Part shown: one piece after another, positions 22,598 to 29,503 of the stretch | Layout of the letters: every line of letters begins with the position of its first letter | Position numbering within the stretch: position 1 is the stretch's first letter | Origin: JAICND01 sp040905905 | GTDB lineage: Bacteria > Actinomycetota > Acidimicrobiia > Spongiisociales > ZC4RG35 | DNA: 29,503 nucleotides | Direction: 5' to 3' | NCBI GenBank assembly: GCA_040905905.1 | Contig: JBBDQN010000035.1 | Coordinates: forward strand, 1-29,503 | Position numbers and translations under genes: made by a program | The notes under the pieces: generated by a model | The model's database searches: none | Told to the model about the DNA's origin: nothing | Seen by the model: only the letters and a program-made list of their open reading frames with translations

Positions 22598-22993
22598 TCA
22601 GCCGGCTAGAGGCCGGAACGTCAACTCCCAATTAGGCCCAACCGGCTCGTTCTGTTGTATGGACCAGAACCGGCGAAGGGCATAGACCGGGAGCCTATAG
22701 ACCTGAAGGGCGGCGAGGGCGCGCCAACCCTCATGCTGACCTCCGAAGAAACGGACGGTCGGTTCGAGGAAGGCGTGACCTTCGCCGCCCTCGCAGGACT
22801 CGTAGGTTTCAATGCCTGCTTCCGTCAGAACCCGGACCGCGCGGACGATTCCAGGGTCGATCGGCATGTGTGGGCAAAGCTCCGCGGCGAACTGCTCCTC
22901 AGAGGCGTCCTGGTACTTAGCCCTTTGCAGGGTCTCGATACTGGAGGCGGCGACCAGCACTCTGGCGGATTGTACGTTCGGTGCGCTCTGCAT
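22598..22993 (-). CDS. Conserved 131-residue protein (transposon passenger), overlapping the transposase 3' end
   Basis: The C-terminal two-thirds are strongly protein-like: MPIDPGIVRAVRVLTEAGIE, TYESCEGGEGHAFLEPTVRF, and AALQVYRLPVYALRRFWSIQ ending in NWELTFRPLAG. I recall the 'ESCEGGxGHAFxEPTVRFxG' block from uncharacterised proteins of phages and mobile elements. Function unknown. The ATG at 22993 makes a 77-bp overlap with the transposase C terminus in another frame. A TTG at 22930 or ATG 22867 would reduce or remove the overlap, so the start is uncertain. It is downstream of the transposase and could be co-transcribed with it. Confidence 0.7.
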   Translation of the reverse strand: MQSAPNVQSARVLVAASSIETLQRAKYQDASEEQFAAELCPHMPIDPGIVRAVRVLTEAGIETYESCEGGEGHAFLEPTVRFFGGQHEGWRALAALQVYRLPVYALRRFWSIQQNEPVGPNWELTFRPLAG

Positions 22994-23870
22994 CGGTGAT
23001 CCTCCTAGTCGAATAGCGGTAGTCGAACTCGTTGAGATAGCGCTGCAAGTGCTGGCGGCTGACGTGGTGGTAGGTCCCGTCGAGGCTTGACTTCAACTGG
23101 CCGAAAAAGCCCTCGACGGTGTTACTGGTCACGTCGCCCCGGGCGTACTCGCCCTTCGAATGATCAACGAACTCGTGGCTAGGGAACTGCCTGCCGATGG
23201 TGCGGTAGAAATGACGACCATCGGTCATTAGGCGGGTGTTTTCCTTGTCGACGTTGTCGTTGAGGACCGAATGCAAGCCCGAGCCCGTGATCCGGCCGAG
23301 ATAGAACGACCGAGCTTCACCGTCCCGCTGGACAAGGGTGGCTACTCCGGCCTTTTTGTCCCGAAACGCGGAAGCCTCTTTGCGGTTCTTGACTTGACCG
23401 GCCCGCGGCTTCCCGCCGATCCAGGTCTCGTCGGCCTCGACCACGCCCGACAGCTTGCCAACCAGAGGCGGGAGCTTCATTGCTTCACGTATCCGGTGAC
23501 ACATGAACCAAGCCGTCTTGTAGGTGATTTCCAGGGAGCGGTGCAGCTCATGGGCGCTAACGCCGTTCTTGCCGCCGCACATCATCCTGATCGCCATGAG
23601 CCAGGTCGAGAGCGGGATATGGGAGCCGTGAAAGACCGTGCCGACCAGGACCGAATATTGCTTGCGGCACTTGGCGCATTTCCATACCCTGCGGTAGGTC
23701 GATTTGCCCGTCTTGGTGGTCCGGTAACCGGACTGCGGGGTGAGGAAATAGGACTTCTCGTTGTTGCCACAGTGCGGGCAGACCGGTTTGCCGCCCCAGC
23801 GAATATCTTCAAGAAGCTCCCAGGCTTCTTCCTCTGACAACTGGCCGATCGCCTTCATACTCAACTTCAT
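22917..23870 (-). CDS. ISXO2-like (IS1595 family) DDE transposase
   Basis: 317 residues. An N-terminal zinc ribbon (CPHC at about 31-34 and CAKC at 65-68) with the family's WELLEDIRWGG before it, then TVFHGSHIPLSTWLMAIRMM, followed by the ISXO2 catalytic domain. The acidic residues are Asp147 (VEADETWIGGKP), Asp217 (LMTDGRHFY) and Glu253 (SNTVEGFFGQLK). The protein cuts and joins the element ends and makes 8-bp duplications, as found here. ATG 23870 is chosen because it lies 7 nt after a TATACT -10 box; 23891 and 23858 are alternatives. The gene appears intact, so the element may be active. Confidence 0.92.
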   Translation of the reverse strand: MKLSMKAIGQLSEEEAWELLEDIRWGGKPVCPHCGNNEKSYFLTPQSGYRTTKTGKSTYRRVWKCAKCRKQYSVLVGTVFHGSHIPLSTWLMAIRMMCGGKNGVSAHELHRSLEITYKTAWFMCHRIREAMKLPPLVGKLSGVVEADETWIGGKPRAGQVKNRKEASAFRDKKAGVATLVQRDGEARSFYLGRITGSGLHSVLNDNVDKENTRLMTDGRHFYRTIGRQFPSHEFVDHSKGEYARGDVTSNTVEGFFGQLKSSLDGTYHHVSRQHLQRYLNEFDYRYSTRRITDAERTERTIRQSAGRRLQYRDPAKG

Positions 23871-23877
23871 AGTTAAG

Positions 23878-23907
23878 AGTATATGGCACACCCATTGGGT
23901 TTGTCAA
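23878..23907 (-). promoter_or_regulatory. Transposase promoter inside the right inverted repeat
   Basis: TTGACA (23907-23902), 18-bp spacer, TATACT (23883-23878), then 7 nt to the transposase ATG: a leaderless arrangement. The spacer holds ACCCAATGGGT, an inverted repeat that could be bound by a repressor or by the transposase itself. Confidence 0.75.
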
Positions 23908-23920
23908 GTAGATAATTCCC

Positions 23921-23928
23921 CCAAATGG
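23921..23928. repeat. Target-site duplication, right copy (CCAAATGG)
   Basis: Partner of 21114-21121, directly abutting the right end of the element. Confidence 0.9.
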
Positions 23929-23933
23929 TTTCA

Positions 23934-23939
23934 TGTCAA
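23934..23939 (-). promoter_or_regulatory. Orphaned -35 box (TTGACA) of the arsR-type promoter
   Basis: TTGACA on the minus strand, now about 2.8 kb from its -10 box (21103-21108) because of the element. In the reconstructed empty site the two are 18 bp apart. Confidence 0.7.
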
Positions 23940-23996
23940 CTCTCGACCTGGGAAGCTGTAGGCGTCGACGACTCTCGTCAGAACCTCACTAAACCT

Positions 23997-24944
23997 TCAG
24001 GCGACGACGACCACCTTGCCAAGGGCGCGACCCTCACCGACGTAAGCCAGTGCCTGGGGCACCTCGTCGAGTCCAAACGTGCGGTCGATGTGGATGTCGA
24101 CGTCGCCTGAGACGCACCGCTCGGCGAGGGCCTCGAAATGCGTCGGTCCCTGCTTCACGATGAGCAGCCCTATCCGCCGCCCCGTGAGCCAGCCGAGGAT
24201 GGCCCCAAATGTCACGACCCGCAGCAGCGTCGGCACGGACCCCCCGACGAAGAGGTACCGACCGCCCCGAGCCAACGCCCTGCGATAGGCGAACACCGAA
24301 CGGTGAGCGACGAGATCGAGCAAGAGGTCGCAAGGTTCGACGCGAGTGAAGTCCTGGCTGCGGTAGTCGATCACGTCGTCGGCGCCCAGCGACCGCATGA
24401 AATCGAGCTTGCCGGCGTTGTCGACGCCAATCACGTGCGCACCGGCGCGCTTGGCGAGTTGGATCGCGAATGACCCTGAACCGCCGCCCGCACCGTTGAT
24501 CAGTATCCGCTGCCCAATCCCCAGGCCAGCTGTTCCTTGCAGCGCGATCGCGCCCGCCTGGGGGAGCGTCGAGGCCTCGGCGAACGTCAACGTCTCCGGC
24601 TTGTGAGCGAGCGCCGACTCTGCCGCCACCGCGTACTCGGCGAAGCCACCCATCCGACCGAGCTCGCCGTACACCTCATCGCCAGGACGGAACCGGGTGA
24701 CACCGGAGCCGACGGCTTCGACGCGCCCGGCGATGTCAGAGCCGAGCGTCCGGCGTGCTGGGGCGCGCAGCCCCCCGATCCGCGCATACATCGGAGCCCC
24801 GCGCAGGCATTCCCAATCAGAGAGGTTGACCGACGTCGCGGCGACCTGTACAAGCACCTGGTTCACGCCGGGCGACGGCGCCGGAACCTCCTCGACCCGC
24901 AGCACCTCGGGCGGCCCGTACTGATCGTAGACAACCGCCCTCAC
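23997..24944 (-). CDS. Zinc-free MDR-type NAD(P)-dependent oxidoreductase (quinone reductase-like)
   Basis: 315 residues of the medium-chain dehydrogenase/reductase family, quinone oxidoreductase branch: N-terminal MRAVVYDQYGPPEVLRVEEV, then TSVNLSDWECLRG, LGSDIAGRVEAVGSGVTRFR and GDEVYGE; NAD(P) loop ILINGAGGGSGSFAIQLAKR; and SLGADDVIDYRSQDF. The catalytic Cys of zinc alcohol dehydrogenases and the structural zinc lobe are absent, so it should be a zinc-independent reductase of quinones, enones or similar. Before the transposon arrived its stop lay roughly 90 bp upstream of the arsR-type promoter on the same strand. Confidence 0.87.
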   Translation of the reverse strand: MRAVVYDQYGPPEVLRVEEVPAPSPGVNQVLVQVAATSVNLSDWECLRGAPMYARIGGLRAPARRTLGSDIAGRVEAVGSGVTRFRPGDEVYGELGRMGGFAEYAVAAESALAHKPETLTFAEASTLPQAGAIALQGTAGLGIGQRILINGAGGGSGSFAIQLAKRAGAHVIGVDNAGKLDFMRSLGADDVIDYRSQDFTRVEPCDLLLDLVAHRSVFAYRRALARGGRYLFVGGSVPTLLRVVTFGAILGWLTGRRIGLLIVKQGPTHFEALAERCVSGDVDIHIDRTFGLDEVPQALAYVGEGRALGKVVVVA

Positions 24945-25063
24945 ACAGGTCTGCTATCGGACCTGGGGTACGTGAAACGGGACATGCCGCACAGCGTACG
25001 CGGTTTGCCGGGCCAGCAGCCACACTGACTGCCTCGCCAATACCTCCGCCAGCTAGTGGAGGC

Positions 25064-26473
25064 TCAAGCGACGTTTCCATCGAGCTTGGCGACTCCCCGG
25101 CGTTGCATGTCGCCCCACTCCCGCGTGCTCTGGCCCCCGAATAGTGCCCTGATCCGCCACCAAACCGTTTGCTGGCGAAGACCCATGTTCTCCACAAAGA
25201 TCAAGGTAAGAAGCGTGATCGCCTCCAGAGGCTCGTTGAAATAGCCATATCGCTCGTCCAGGAAGAGCCCCGCCAACGAGGAGAGGGCGCCGGCAAGAAA
25301 GGCAATCATGAGGAGAAGAATCGCCTGCGACCAAGCGATTCCGCCGACAATCAAGGCAAGTGGAACGACCAGGTAACCGAGGAACTCGACGATCGGAGCC
25401 AGAAACTCAAACAGGAACATGGCTGGCCAGGCGATCATCCCGACGATTCCGTGCCGGGGGTTGAAGAGCGAGGACTTGAAGTCCGACATCGCCGTCATAA
25501 GGCCTCGATGCCACCGAATCCTTTGGCGGCGGAGAACCTGACGAGACAATGGCACTTCTGTCCACGCGACCGCCGATGGCGCATAAACCACCCGGTATGG
25601 CCGTTTGATCTGCCGATAGTGACGGTGAATCCGCATCGTTAGATCAAGGTCTTCGCCCATGTGCCCGGAGGTGAGCCCCCCCACGTCGACCAAAGTCTGG
25701 CGCAGGTAAATCCCAAAAGCCCCCGAAATCAGGCAAAGACTATTCATGAGTGACCAGGCCGGGCGGGCAGCCACAAAAGAGCGGACGTACTCAAGCACCT
25801 GCATCCGCTCGAGCCAGGTTTCCGGGAGTTTGGCCTCCACGAGGTGCCCGTGCCGCACGCTGCAACCGTTGAGGGGGCGGACGTTGCCGCCCACCGCCAC
25901 AGTGCGGGTGCGATCCTCGGCTACGTGGCGCATGGCCTTGACGATCGCCATTCCATCGAGCAACACATCGGCGTCCGTCAACAGCACGTAGGGATAGCGA
26001 GCCACGTTGATGCCAGCGTTGATCGCGTCCGCCCGCCCACCATTGACCTTGTCGACCATGGTGATCGAAACAGGCGTCTTGGTGTGATAGACCTGACGAA
26101 TCGGGGCCGTGGCAATGTTTGCCCGGAAAGGCATGGGCACGGCCAGCATGTGGAAGTGGTCGATCGTCTTCTGGAGCGTGTCGTCTGCACTGCCGTCGTT
26201 GACAACGATGATCTCAAACCTCGGATAGGTGACCATCGCCATCGACCGGATCGACTCGACGATCCCGACCGCCTCGTTAAAGGCAGGGACGATGATGGAA
26301 ACCGGAGGGGACAAATCGGACCCAAGCATGTCCTCAACCCGACCGAAGCGTTCGATGACCCGATCCCGATGCAGGGCATAGGCCGACAACAGGGCCAAGC
26401 CAAGCAAGTACAGCTGCATGGCTACGAAGTAGACGAGCACGAGAACTGAGATAAGACCGAGCAGCTTCGCCAT
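25064..26473 (-). CDS. Membrane-bound family 2 glycosyltransferase (processive type)
   Basis: 469 residues. One N-terminal membrane segment (about 4-32), a GT-A catalytic domain (55-330), and four or more C-terminal membrane segments (about 345-435). Catalytic motifs: IIVVNDGSADDT (Asp93), LLTDADV (167-169, the metal-binding DxD), HMGEDLDLTMR (273-277, catalytic base) and RRQRIRWHRG (315-324, the Q-x-x-R-W motif of processive enzymes such as cellulose, chitin, hyaluronan and PgaC/IcaA synthases). It likely polymerises and exports a sugar chain across the membrane; the sugar is unknown. Its start overlaps the stop of the HEAT-repeat gene (TGATG), so the two are coupled. Confidence 0.88.
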   Translation of the reverse strand: MAKLLGLISVLVLVYFVAMQLYLLGLALLSAYALHRDRVIERFGRVEDMLGSDLSPPVSIIVPAFNEAVGIVESIRSMAMVTYPRFEIIVVNDGSADDTLQKTIDHFHMLAVPMPFRANIATAPIRQVYHTKTPVSITMVDKVNGGRADAINAGINVARYPYVLLTDADVLLDGMAIVKAMRHVAEDRTRTVAVGGNVRPLNGCSVRHGHLVEAKLPETWLERMQVLEYVRSFVAARPAWSLMNSLCLISGAFGIYLRQTLVDVGGLTSGHMGEDLDLTMRIHRHYRQIKRPYRVVYAPSAVAWTEVPLSRQVLRRQRIRWHRGLMTAMSDFKSSLFNPRHGIVGMIAWPAMFLFEFLAPIVEFLGYLVVPLALIVGGIAWSQAILLLMIAFLAGALSSLAGLFLDERYGYFNEPLEAITLLTLIFVENMGLRQQTVWWRIRALFGGQSTREWGDMQRRGVAKLDGNVA

Positions 26474-27579
26474 CAGGTGCGGCCCGCTGCCTGGAGTCCT
26501 GGCGGCTGACTCAGCGTGGGAGTGCGGCCCTCAGGAAGCATTCGCAGCTCGGCTAGCTGATTGAGGGCGGCGTCGGCGGCAAACCGGTCGGTCGAATCGA
26601 TGGCGGCCAAAAGGTGATCTTTTCCGCCGGGAATCTGGGCCAGCGATTCGGCCGCGTTCTGGCGTACCCACCACTCCGGGTCGCTCAGCAACCGGGCGAC
26701 GTCGGCAGCTACCGAGGCGTCGGCTAACGCCGCCAGGGCTCGAACCGCCCGGGCACGTACCTCCCATGACTCATCGCTGAAGGCCCGCAGCAATGGCTGG
26801 GTGGCGGCATCGGTCCCGACCCTCGCAAGGGCAGAGGCGGCAGCCAATCGTAGTTTGGGGCTTGAGCGGGTCAGCAGGTCGAGCAGCACTGGCTCGGCAG
26901 CTGAGTCGCCGATGAGACCGAGCACCCGTGCCGCCTGTGCCACTACGTCTACAGAAAAATTGTGGGCTACCTCGGCTTCTATCCAAGAGACGATGGGCGC
27001 AACCGCCCGTGGACCGAAAGCGACAAGAGCATCCGTCAATCGTCCCGCCTCCCAGGGTCGAACATTGTTGGAGAGATCCAGGATCACCGGCACTGAGCTC
27101 ACTTGGTCCATCCGCGCCAACCCGTGCGCAGCGTAGGTTCGGACAAAACCCTGGTGGTCGTCGAGGAGGGAGATCAGAAGGGGTGCCGCCTTGCGATCGG
27201 CCAACTCCACGATCGTAGCCACTGCCTGCAGACGTGAAGTAGGCGGAAATAGCTTCCGGATCCTCGGCATCAAAGCGTCGACTATCCCGAAGCGTTCCAC
27301 CAGGGTGTCGATGTACGCGACCTCTACCCCCGTCAGAAGCTTCCGGTAGTCAATCAGCACCGAATGGAAAAGGGGATCGGTGCGCCATCGTCGCGGAATC
27401 TGGGACGGGATGTAACCCCGGCTGATCATGTCCCCTACCGCCGCCGTGTAGCTGGCGGTCCGGGCTTCCCGCCCCGCTAAGACCATGCGATGCCACAGCT
27501 TGACGGCGAACAGCAAAAGGGTGGCTATGACAGTGGTTGCTGCCAAAACCATCGTCACAAATTGGAGCGTGCCGGTCAC
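26473..27579 (-). CDS. Membrane-anchored HEAT-repeat protein
   Basis: 368 residues. One N-terminal membrane helix (about 7-29), a linker (30-110), then about six HEAT/PBS-like helical repeats (115-345) with the typical (D/E)xxxxVRxxAAxAL pattern, for example LLDDHQGFVRTYAAHGLARM, SSPKLRLAAASALARVGTD, FSDESWEVRARAVRALAAL and SDPEWWVRQNAAESLAQI. It should be a cytosolic-facing scaffold at the membrane. The tight overlap with the glycosyltransferase and the receiver gene 37 bp upstream suggest it links the phosphorylation state of the receiver to synthase activity; that is inference. The start is a GTG. Confidence 0.82.
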   Translation of the reverse strand: MTGTLQFVTMVLAATTVIATLLLFAVKLWHRMVLAGREARTASYTAAVGDMISRGYIPSQIPRRWRTDPLFHSVLIDYRKLLTGVEVAYIDTLVERFGIVDALMPRIRKLFPPTSRLQAVATIVELADRKAAPLLISLLDDHQGFVRTYAAHGLARMDQVSSVPVILDLSNNVRPWEAGRLTDALVAFGPRAVAPIVSWIEAEVAHNFSVDVVAQAARVLGLIGDSAAEPVLLDLLTRSSPKLRLAAASALARVGTDAATQPLLRAFSDESWEVRARAVRALAALADASVAADVARLLSDPEWWVRQNAAESLAQIPGGKDHLLAAIDSTDRFAADAALNQLAELRMLPEGRTPTLSQPPGLQAAGRT

Positions 27580-27616
27580 AACTTATGATCGGTACGCGCC
27601 CGCTGGCTATTGATGG

Positions 27617-27979
27617 CTATCTATCTCGCAGACGTCCGTTGATCCTTGCCGTCAACTCCGACATATTGAAGGGTTTCCGGACGTAATCGGCCGCACCTAT
27701 CTCGAACGAGCGGACGGCCGTATCGTCATCGTCGACGGCCGTCAGGACCAGGACCGGGAACTCGAATCCGTCCTCTTTCCATCGGGTGATGACCTCGGTC
27801 CCAAGCATGCCCGGCATCAATTGGTCAACCACAGCCAGGTCGATGTCGCCCTGGATGCCCAATTCGTAGGCAGCGACGCCGTCGGCAGCTTCGACCACGT
27901 CGTGACCGGCCGCCTGGAGATGCCTCGACAGGATCACCCTTACCGTGCGCGCGTCGTCGGCGATGAGGATCCTGGCCAT
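27617..27979 (-). CDS. Stand-alone response regulator receiver (CheY-like)
   Basis: 120 residues, a single receiver domain with no output domain. Acid pocket Asp8/Asp9 (ILIADDARTVR), phospho-acceptor Asp52 (AVVDQLMPG), Thr80 (VLVLTAV), Tyr99 and Lys102 (DYVRKPF) are all present, so it should be phosphorylatable. The ATG at 27979 begins MARILIADD, the standard family start; the open frame extends upstream to 28117. No histidine kinase is in the window. It is first in a probable operon with the HEAT-repeat and glycosyltransferase genes. Confidence 0.9.
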   Translation of the reverse strand: MARILIADDARTVRVILSRHLQAAGHDVVEAADGVAAYELGIQGDIDLAVVDQLMPGMLGTEVITRWKEDGFEFPVLVLTAVDDDDTAVRSFEIGAADYVRKPFNMSELTARINGRLRDR

Positions 27980-28142
27980 TGGCACCACAACCGTACTCTT
28001 GGCCAGTGTCGTGCGGGGCGAGGGGACGGCCACCAACATTGAACCGCCACGGGAGCCTGCGTTGTCTGGGACACCACTATGCAGGCGAACCATCCCCGCT
28101 CCCGGAGGTCTCCACACTCCGCTCCCCAGGCAAAGGTACGGT

Positions 28143-28547
28143 TTACCCCTGCTCGATGCGGATCATGTTGCCCGCCGGATCGCGCAGGGCGGCATCGCGG
28201 GCACCCCAGAACCGATCGGCGGGCTCTTCCAGCACCTCGACGCCCGGCGCGGCGGCGACCTTCTCGAAGGTTGCATGGAGGTCGTCGGTGCGAAAGTAGA
28301 CCGTGCCCAGCTCACCCTTGGCGAGCAGAGCCGCCAGGGCGTCCCCGTCCTCCTGGGACCGGCCCGCATGCGGCTCCGACAACACGATCTTGATCTCGGG
28401 CTGGCTGTCAGCGACGAGAGTGATCCAGCGGAAGCCCTCGTAGGCGACCTCGTTGGTCACCTTCAGGCCGAGGATGTCGCGGTAGAAGCCGAGAGCGGCA
28501 TCGTGGTCGTCGACGAGGACGTGCACTGTGCTTAGTGAAACGGTCAT
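28143..28547 (-). CDS. VOC/glyoxalase-family protein
   Basis: 134 residues with both halves of a VOC module: VHVLVDDHDAALGFYRDILG, WITLVADSQPEIKIVL, TVYFRTDDLHATFEKVAAAP and DPAGNMIRIEQ, with Glu as the C-terminal metal ligand position and His9 as the N-terminal one. The acidic, Asp/Glu-rich loop GRSQEDGDALAALLAKGE is typical of the subgroup often found next to small AraC regulators. Substrate unknown. It is 9 bp downstream of the AraC gene on the same strand, hence co-transcribed. Confidence 0.85.
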   Translation of the reverse strand: MTVSLSTVHVLVDDHDAALGFYRDILGLKVTNEVAYEGFRWITLVADSQPEIKIVLSEPHAGRSQEDGDALAALLAKGELGTVYFRTDDLHATFEKVAAAPGVEVLEEPADRFWGARDAALRDPAGNMIRIEQG

Positions 28548-28556
28548 GCACCGAAT

Positions 28557-29012
28557 CTATGCGGGTGCGGCGACGGATGCTTCTCCAAAACTGCTCTCTT
28601 CCACCCGCCTCTGGCGGGCCCTGCGCGGGCGGGTCACCACCATCGTCTGGCAGGTGGACAGGAGCCGCAGCTCGTCGTGGCGGCGGGCGCGGTAGGCGCT
28701 CGGCGTCTCACCGACGAGTTCAGTGAACCGGGCCGAGAACGAGCCAAGGCTCGTGCACCCGACCTCCATACAGACCTCGGTGACCGTCAGCTCGCCCTGG
28801 CGCAGCAGCGCCTTCGCCCGCTCGATACGCCGGGTCATGAGATATGAGTACGGTGTCTCGGAGTACGCCGCGCGGAAACGGCGGCTGAAATGCGCCGGCG
28901 ACATCATCGCCGTGCGGGCGAGCGCGGCGACGTCGAGCGGTTGCGCATACTCTCGGTCCATCCGGTCGCGGGCCCGGCGGAGCCATTTCAGCTCATCGAG
29001 ATCGACACCCAT
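28557..29012 (-). CDS. AraC-family transcriptional regulator (DNA-binding domain only)
   Basis: 151 residues, nearly all an AraC/XylS DNA-binding domain with its two helix-turn-helix units: LDVAALARTAMMSPAHFSRR with FRAAYSETPYSYLMTRRIER, and LTVTEVCMEVGCTSLGSFSA with RFTELVGETPSAYRAR. No N-terminal ligand domain is present, as in MarA/SoxS-size proteins. The C-terminal 40 residues are unstructured and basic. It forms an operon with the VOC gene. The upstream region carries several copies of TTCTTTGG, candidate binding sites. Confidence 0.88.
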   Translation of the reverse strand: MGVDLDELKWLRRARDRMDREYAQPLDVAALARTAMMSPAHFSRRFRAAYSETPYSYLMTRRIERAKALLRQGELTVTEVCMEVGCTSLGSFSARFTELVGETPSAYRARRHDELRLLSTCQTMVVTRPRRARQRRVEESSFGEASVAAPA

Positions 29013-29095
29013 ACGCCCAGGCTACACCCGGTCGAGACTGACTTTTCAGGATGGCGCGCCGCCCTAATAGCGGTCCACGCCGGGACCCGGCAGGG

Positions 29096-29204
29096 TTCTT
29101 TGGTGGCGGACCGTCGGCCCCGACGTTCTTTGGCGCCCGACCTACGAAAACGGTAGGTGTGCCAACAAAGAAGCTCAGAAGCGACGGTGGGACGCCAAAG
29201 AATG
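29096..29204. repeat. TTCTTTGG repeat array in direct and inverted copies
   Basis: Direct copies TTCTTTGGtGgCgGACC (29096-29112) and TTCTTTGGcGcCcGACC (29126-29142) lie 30 bp apart. Inverted relatives GCCAACAAAGAA (29161-29172) and CGCCAAAGAA (29193-29202) are also 30 bp or so apart. At the centre ACCTAC-GAAAACG-GTAGGT (29141-29159) forms a 6-bp stem. The array lies between the divergent AraC and UvrA-like genes. Confidence 0.6.
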
Positions 29205-29279
29205 CGCGCCAGACCGGTGGCTTCCATAGGGTTGGCGGGATGGAACTCACAGCGAACAGGCTGGTTTAGCGTGGACCCC

Positions 29280-29503
<224 letters not shown>

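Larger units (their letters stand above)
21122..23920 (-). mobile_element. IS1595-type transposon with passenger genes
   Basis: The 2,799-bp element begins GGGAATTATCTACTTGgcgc at 21122 and ends, on the other strand, GGGAATTATCTACTTGacaa at 23920: 16 identical terminal bases, a 4-base mismatch block, then ACCCA in both. CCAAATGG is duplicated on each side. Content from left to right: small membrane protein (+), 48-residue basic protein (-), coiled-coil/winged-helix-like protein (+), tRNA-Leu-like gene (+), 52-residue Cys protein (+), 131-residue conserved protein (-), ISXO2-like transposase (-). Basic IS1595 elements are about 1 kb, so most of this one is cargo. The exact duplication and the near-identical ends suggest recent insertion. 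Confidence 0.9.

Overview
The window is high-GC bacterial DNA, most likely from an uncultured actinobacterium, perhaps Acidimicrobiia-like. This is inferred from GC-rich third codon positions, GTG/TTG starts, several promoters whose -10 box sits 6-7 nt from the start codon (leaderless style), a Thr-rich lipoprotein linker and a class III cyclase/NTPase/TPR regulator. It looks like a metagenome scaffold, with one assembly gap at 13562-13571.

Layout. 1-1640 is a decayed or partial stretch: a C-terminal fragment, a truncated flavin monooxygenase, and a methyltransferase interrupted by an in-frame TGA. 2050-4494 (-) encodes a large cyclase-ATPase-TPR regulator. 4806-7817 (+) holds an MFS transporter, a VOC protein, a probably frameshifted small gene, a small membrane protein and a YwqK/MORN-like protein. 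7885-19859 is a catabolic island for methoxylated aromatic acids. It has an extradiol dioxygenase, two LigM-like tetrahydrofolate-dependent O-demethylases near its two ends, a complete LivKGFHM-type ABC importer, and the lower gallate pathway: 4-oxalomesaconate tautomerase (GalD-like), 4-oxalomesaconate hydratase (GalB-like) and 4-carboxy-4-hydroxy-2-oxoadipate aldolase (GalC/LigK-like). A 6-phosphogluconate-dehydrogenase-like/DUF1932 enzyme follows. The implied route is uptake, O-demethylation, ring cleavage to 4-oxalomesaconate, then pyruvate plus oxaloacetate. A near-identical 19-bp motif lies just downstream of -10-like boxes in front of livK and the second ligM, suggesting a shared regulator.

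20060-21096 (-) is an ArsR-SRPBCC regulator plus a DUF1905 protein. Their promoter has been split by a 2,799-bp IS1595-type element (21122-23920) with clear inverted repeats and an 8-bp target duplication CCAAATGG. Besides its ISXO2-like transposase, the element carries five small passenger proteins and a tRNA-Leu-like gene with an off-register anticodon loop. 23997-24944 is an MDR oxidoreductase. 25064-27979 (-) is a compact cassette of a stand-alone receiver, a membrane-anchored HEAT-repeat protein and a membrane glycosyltransferase. 28143-29012 (-) is an AraC regulator plus a VOC protein. The window ends inside a UvrA-like ATPase gene preceded by an array of TTCTTTGG repeats in both orientations.
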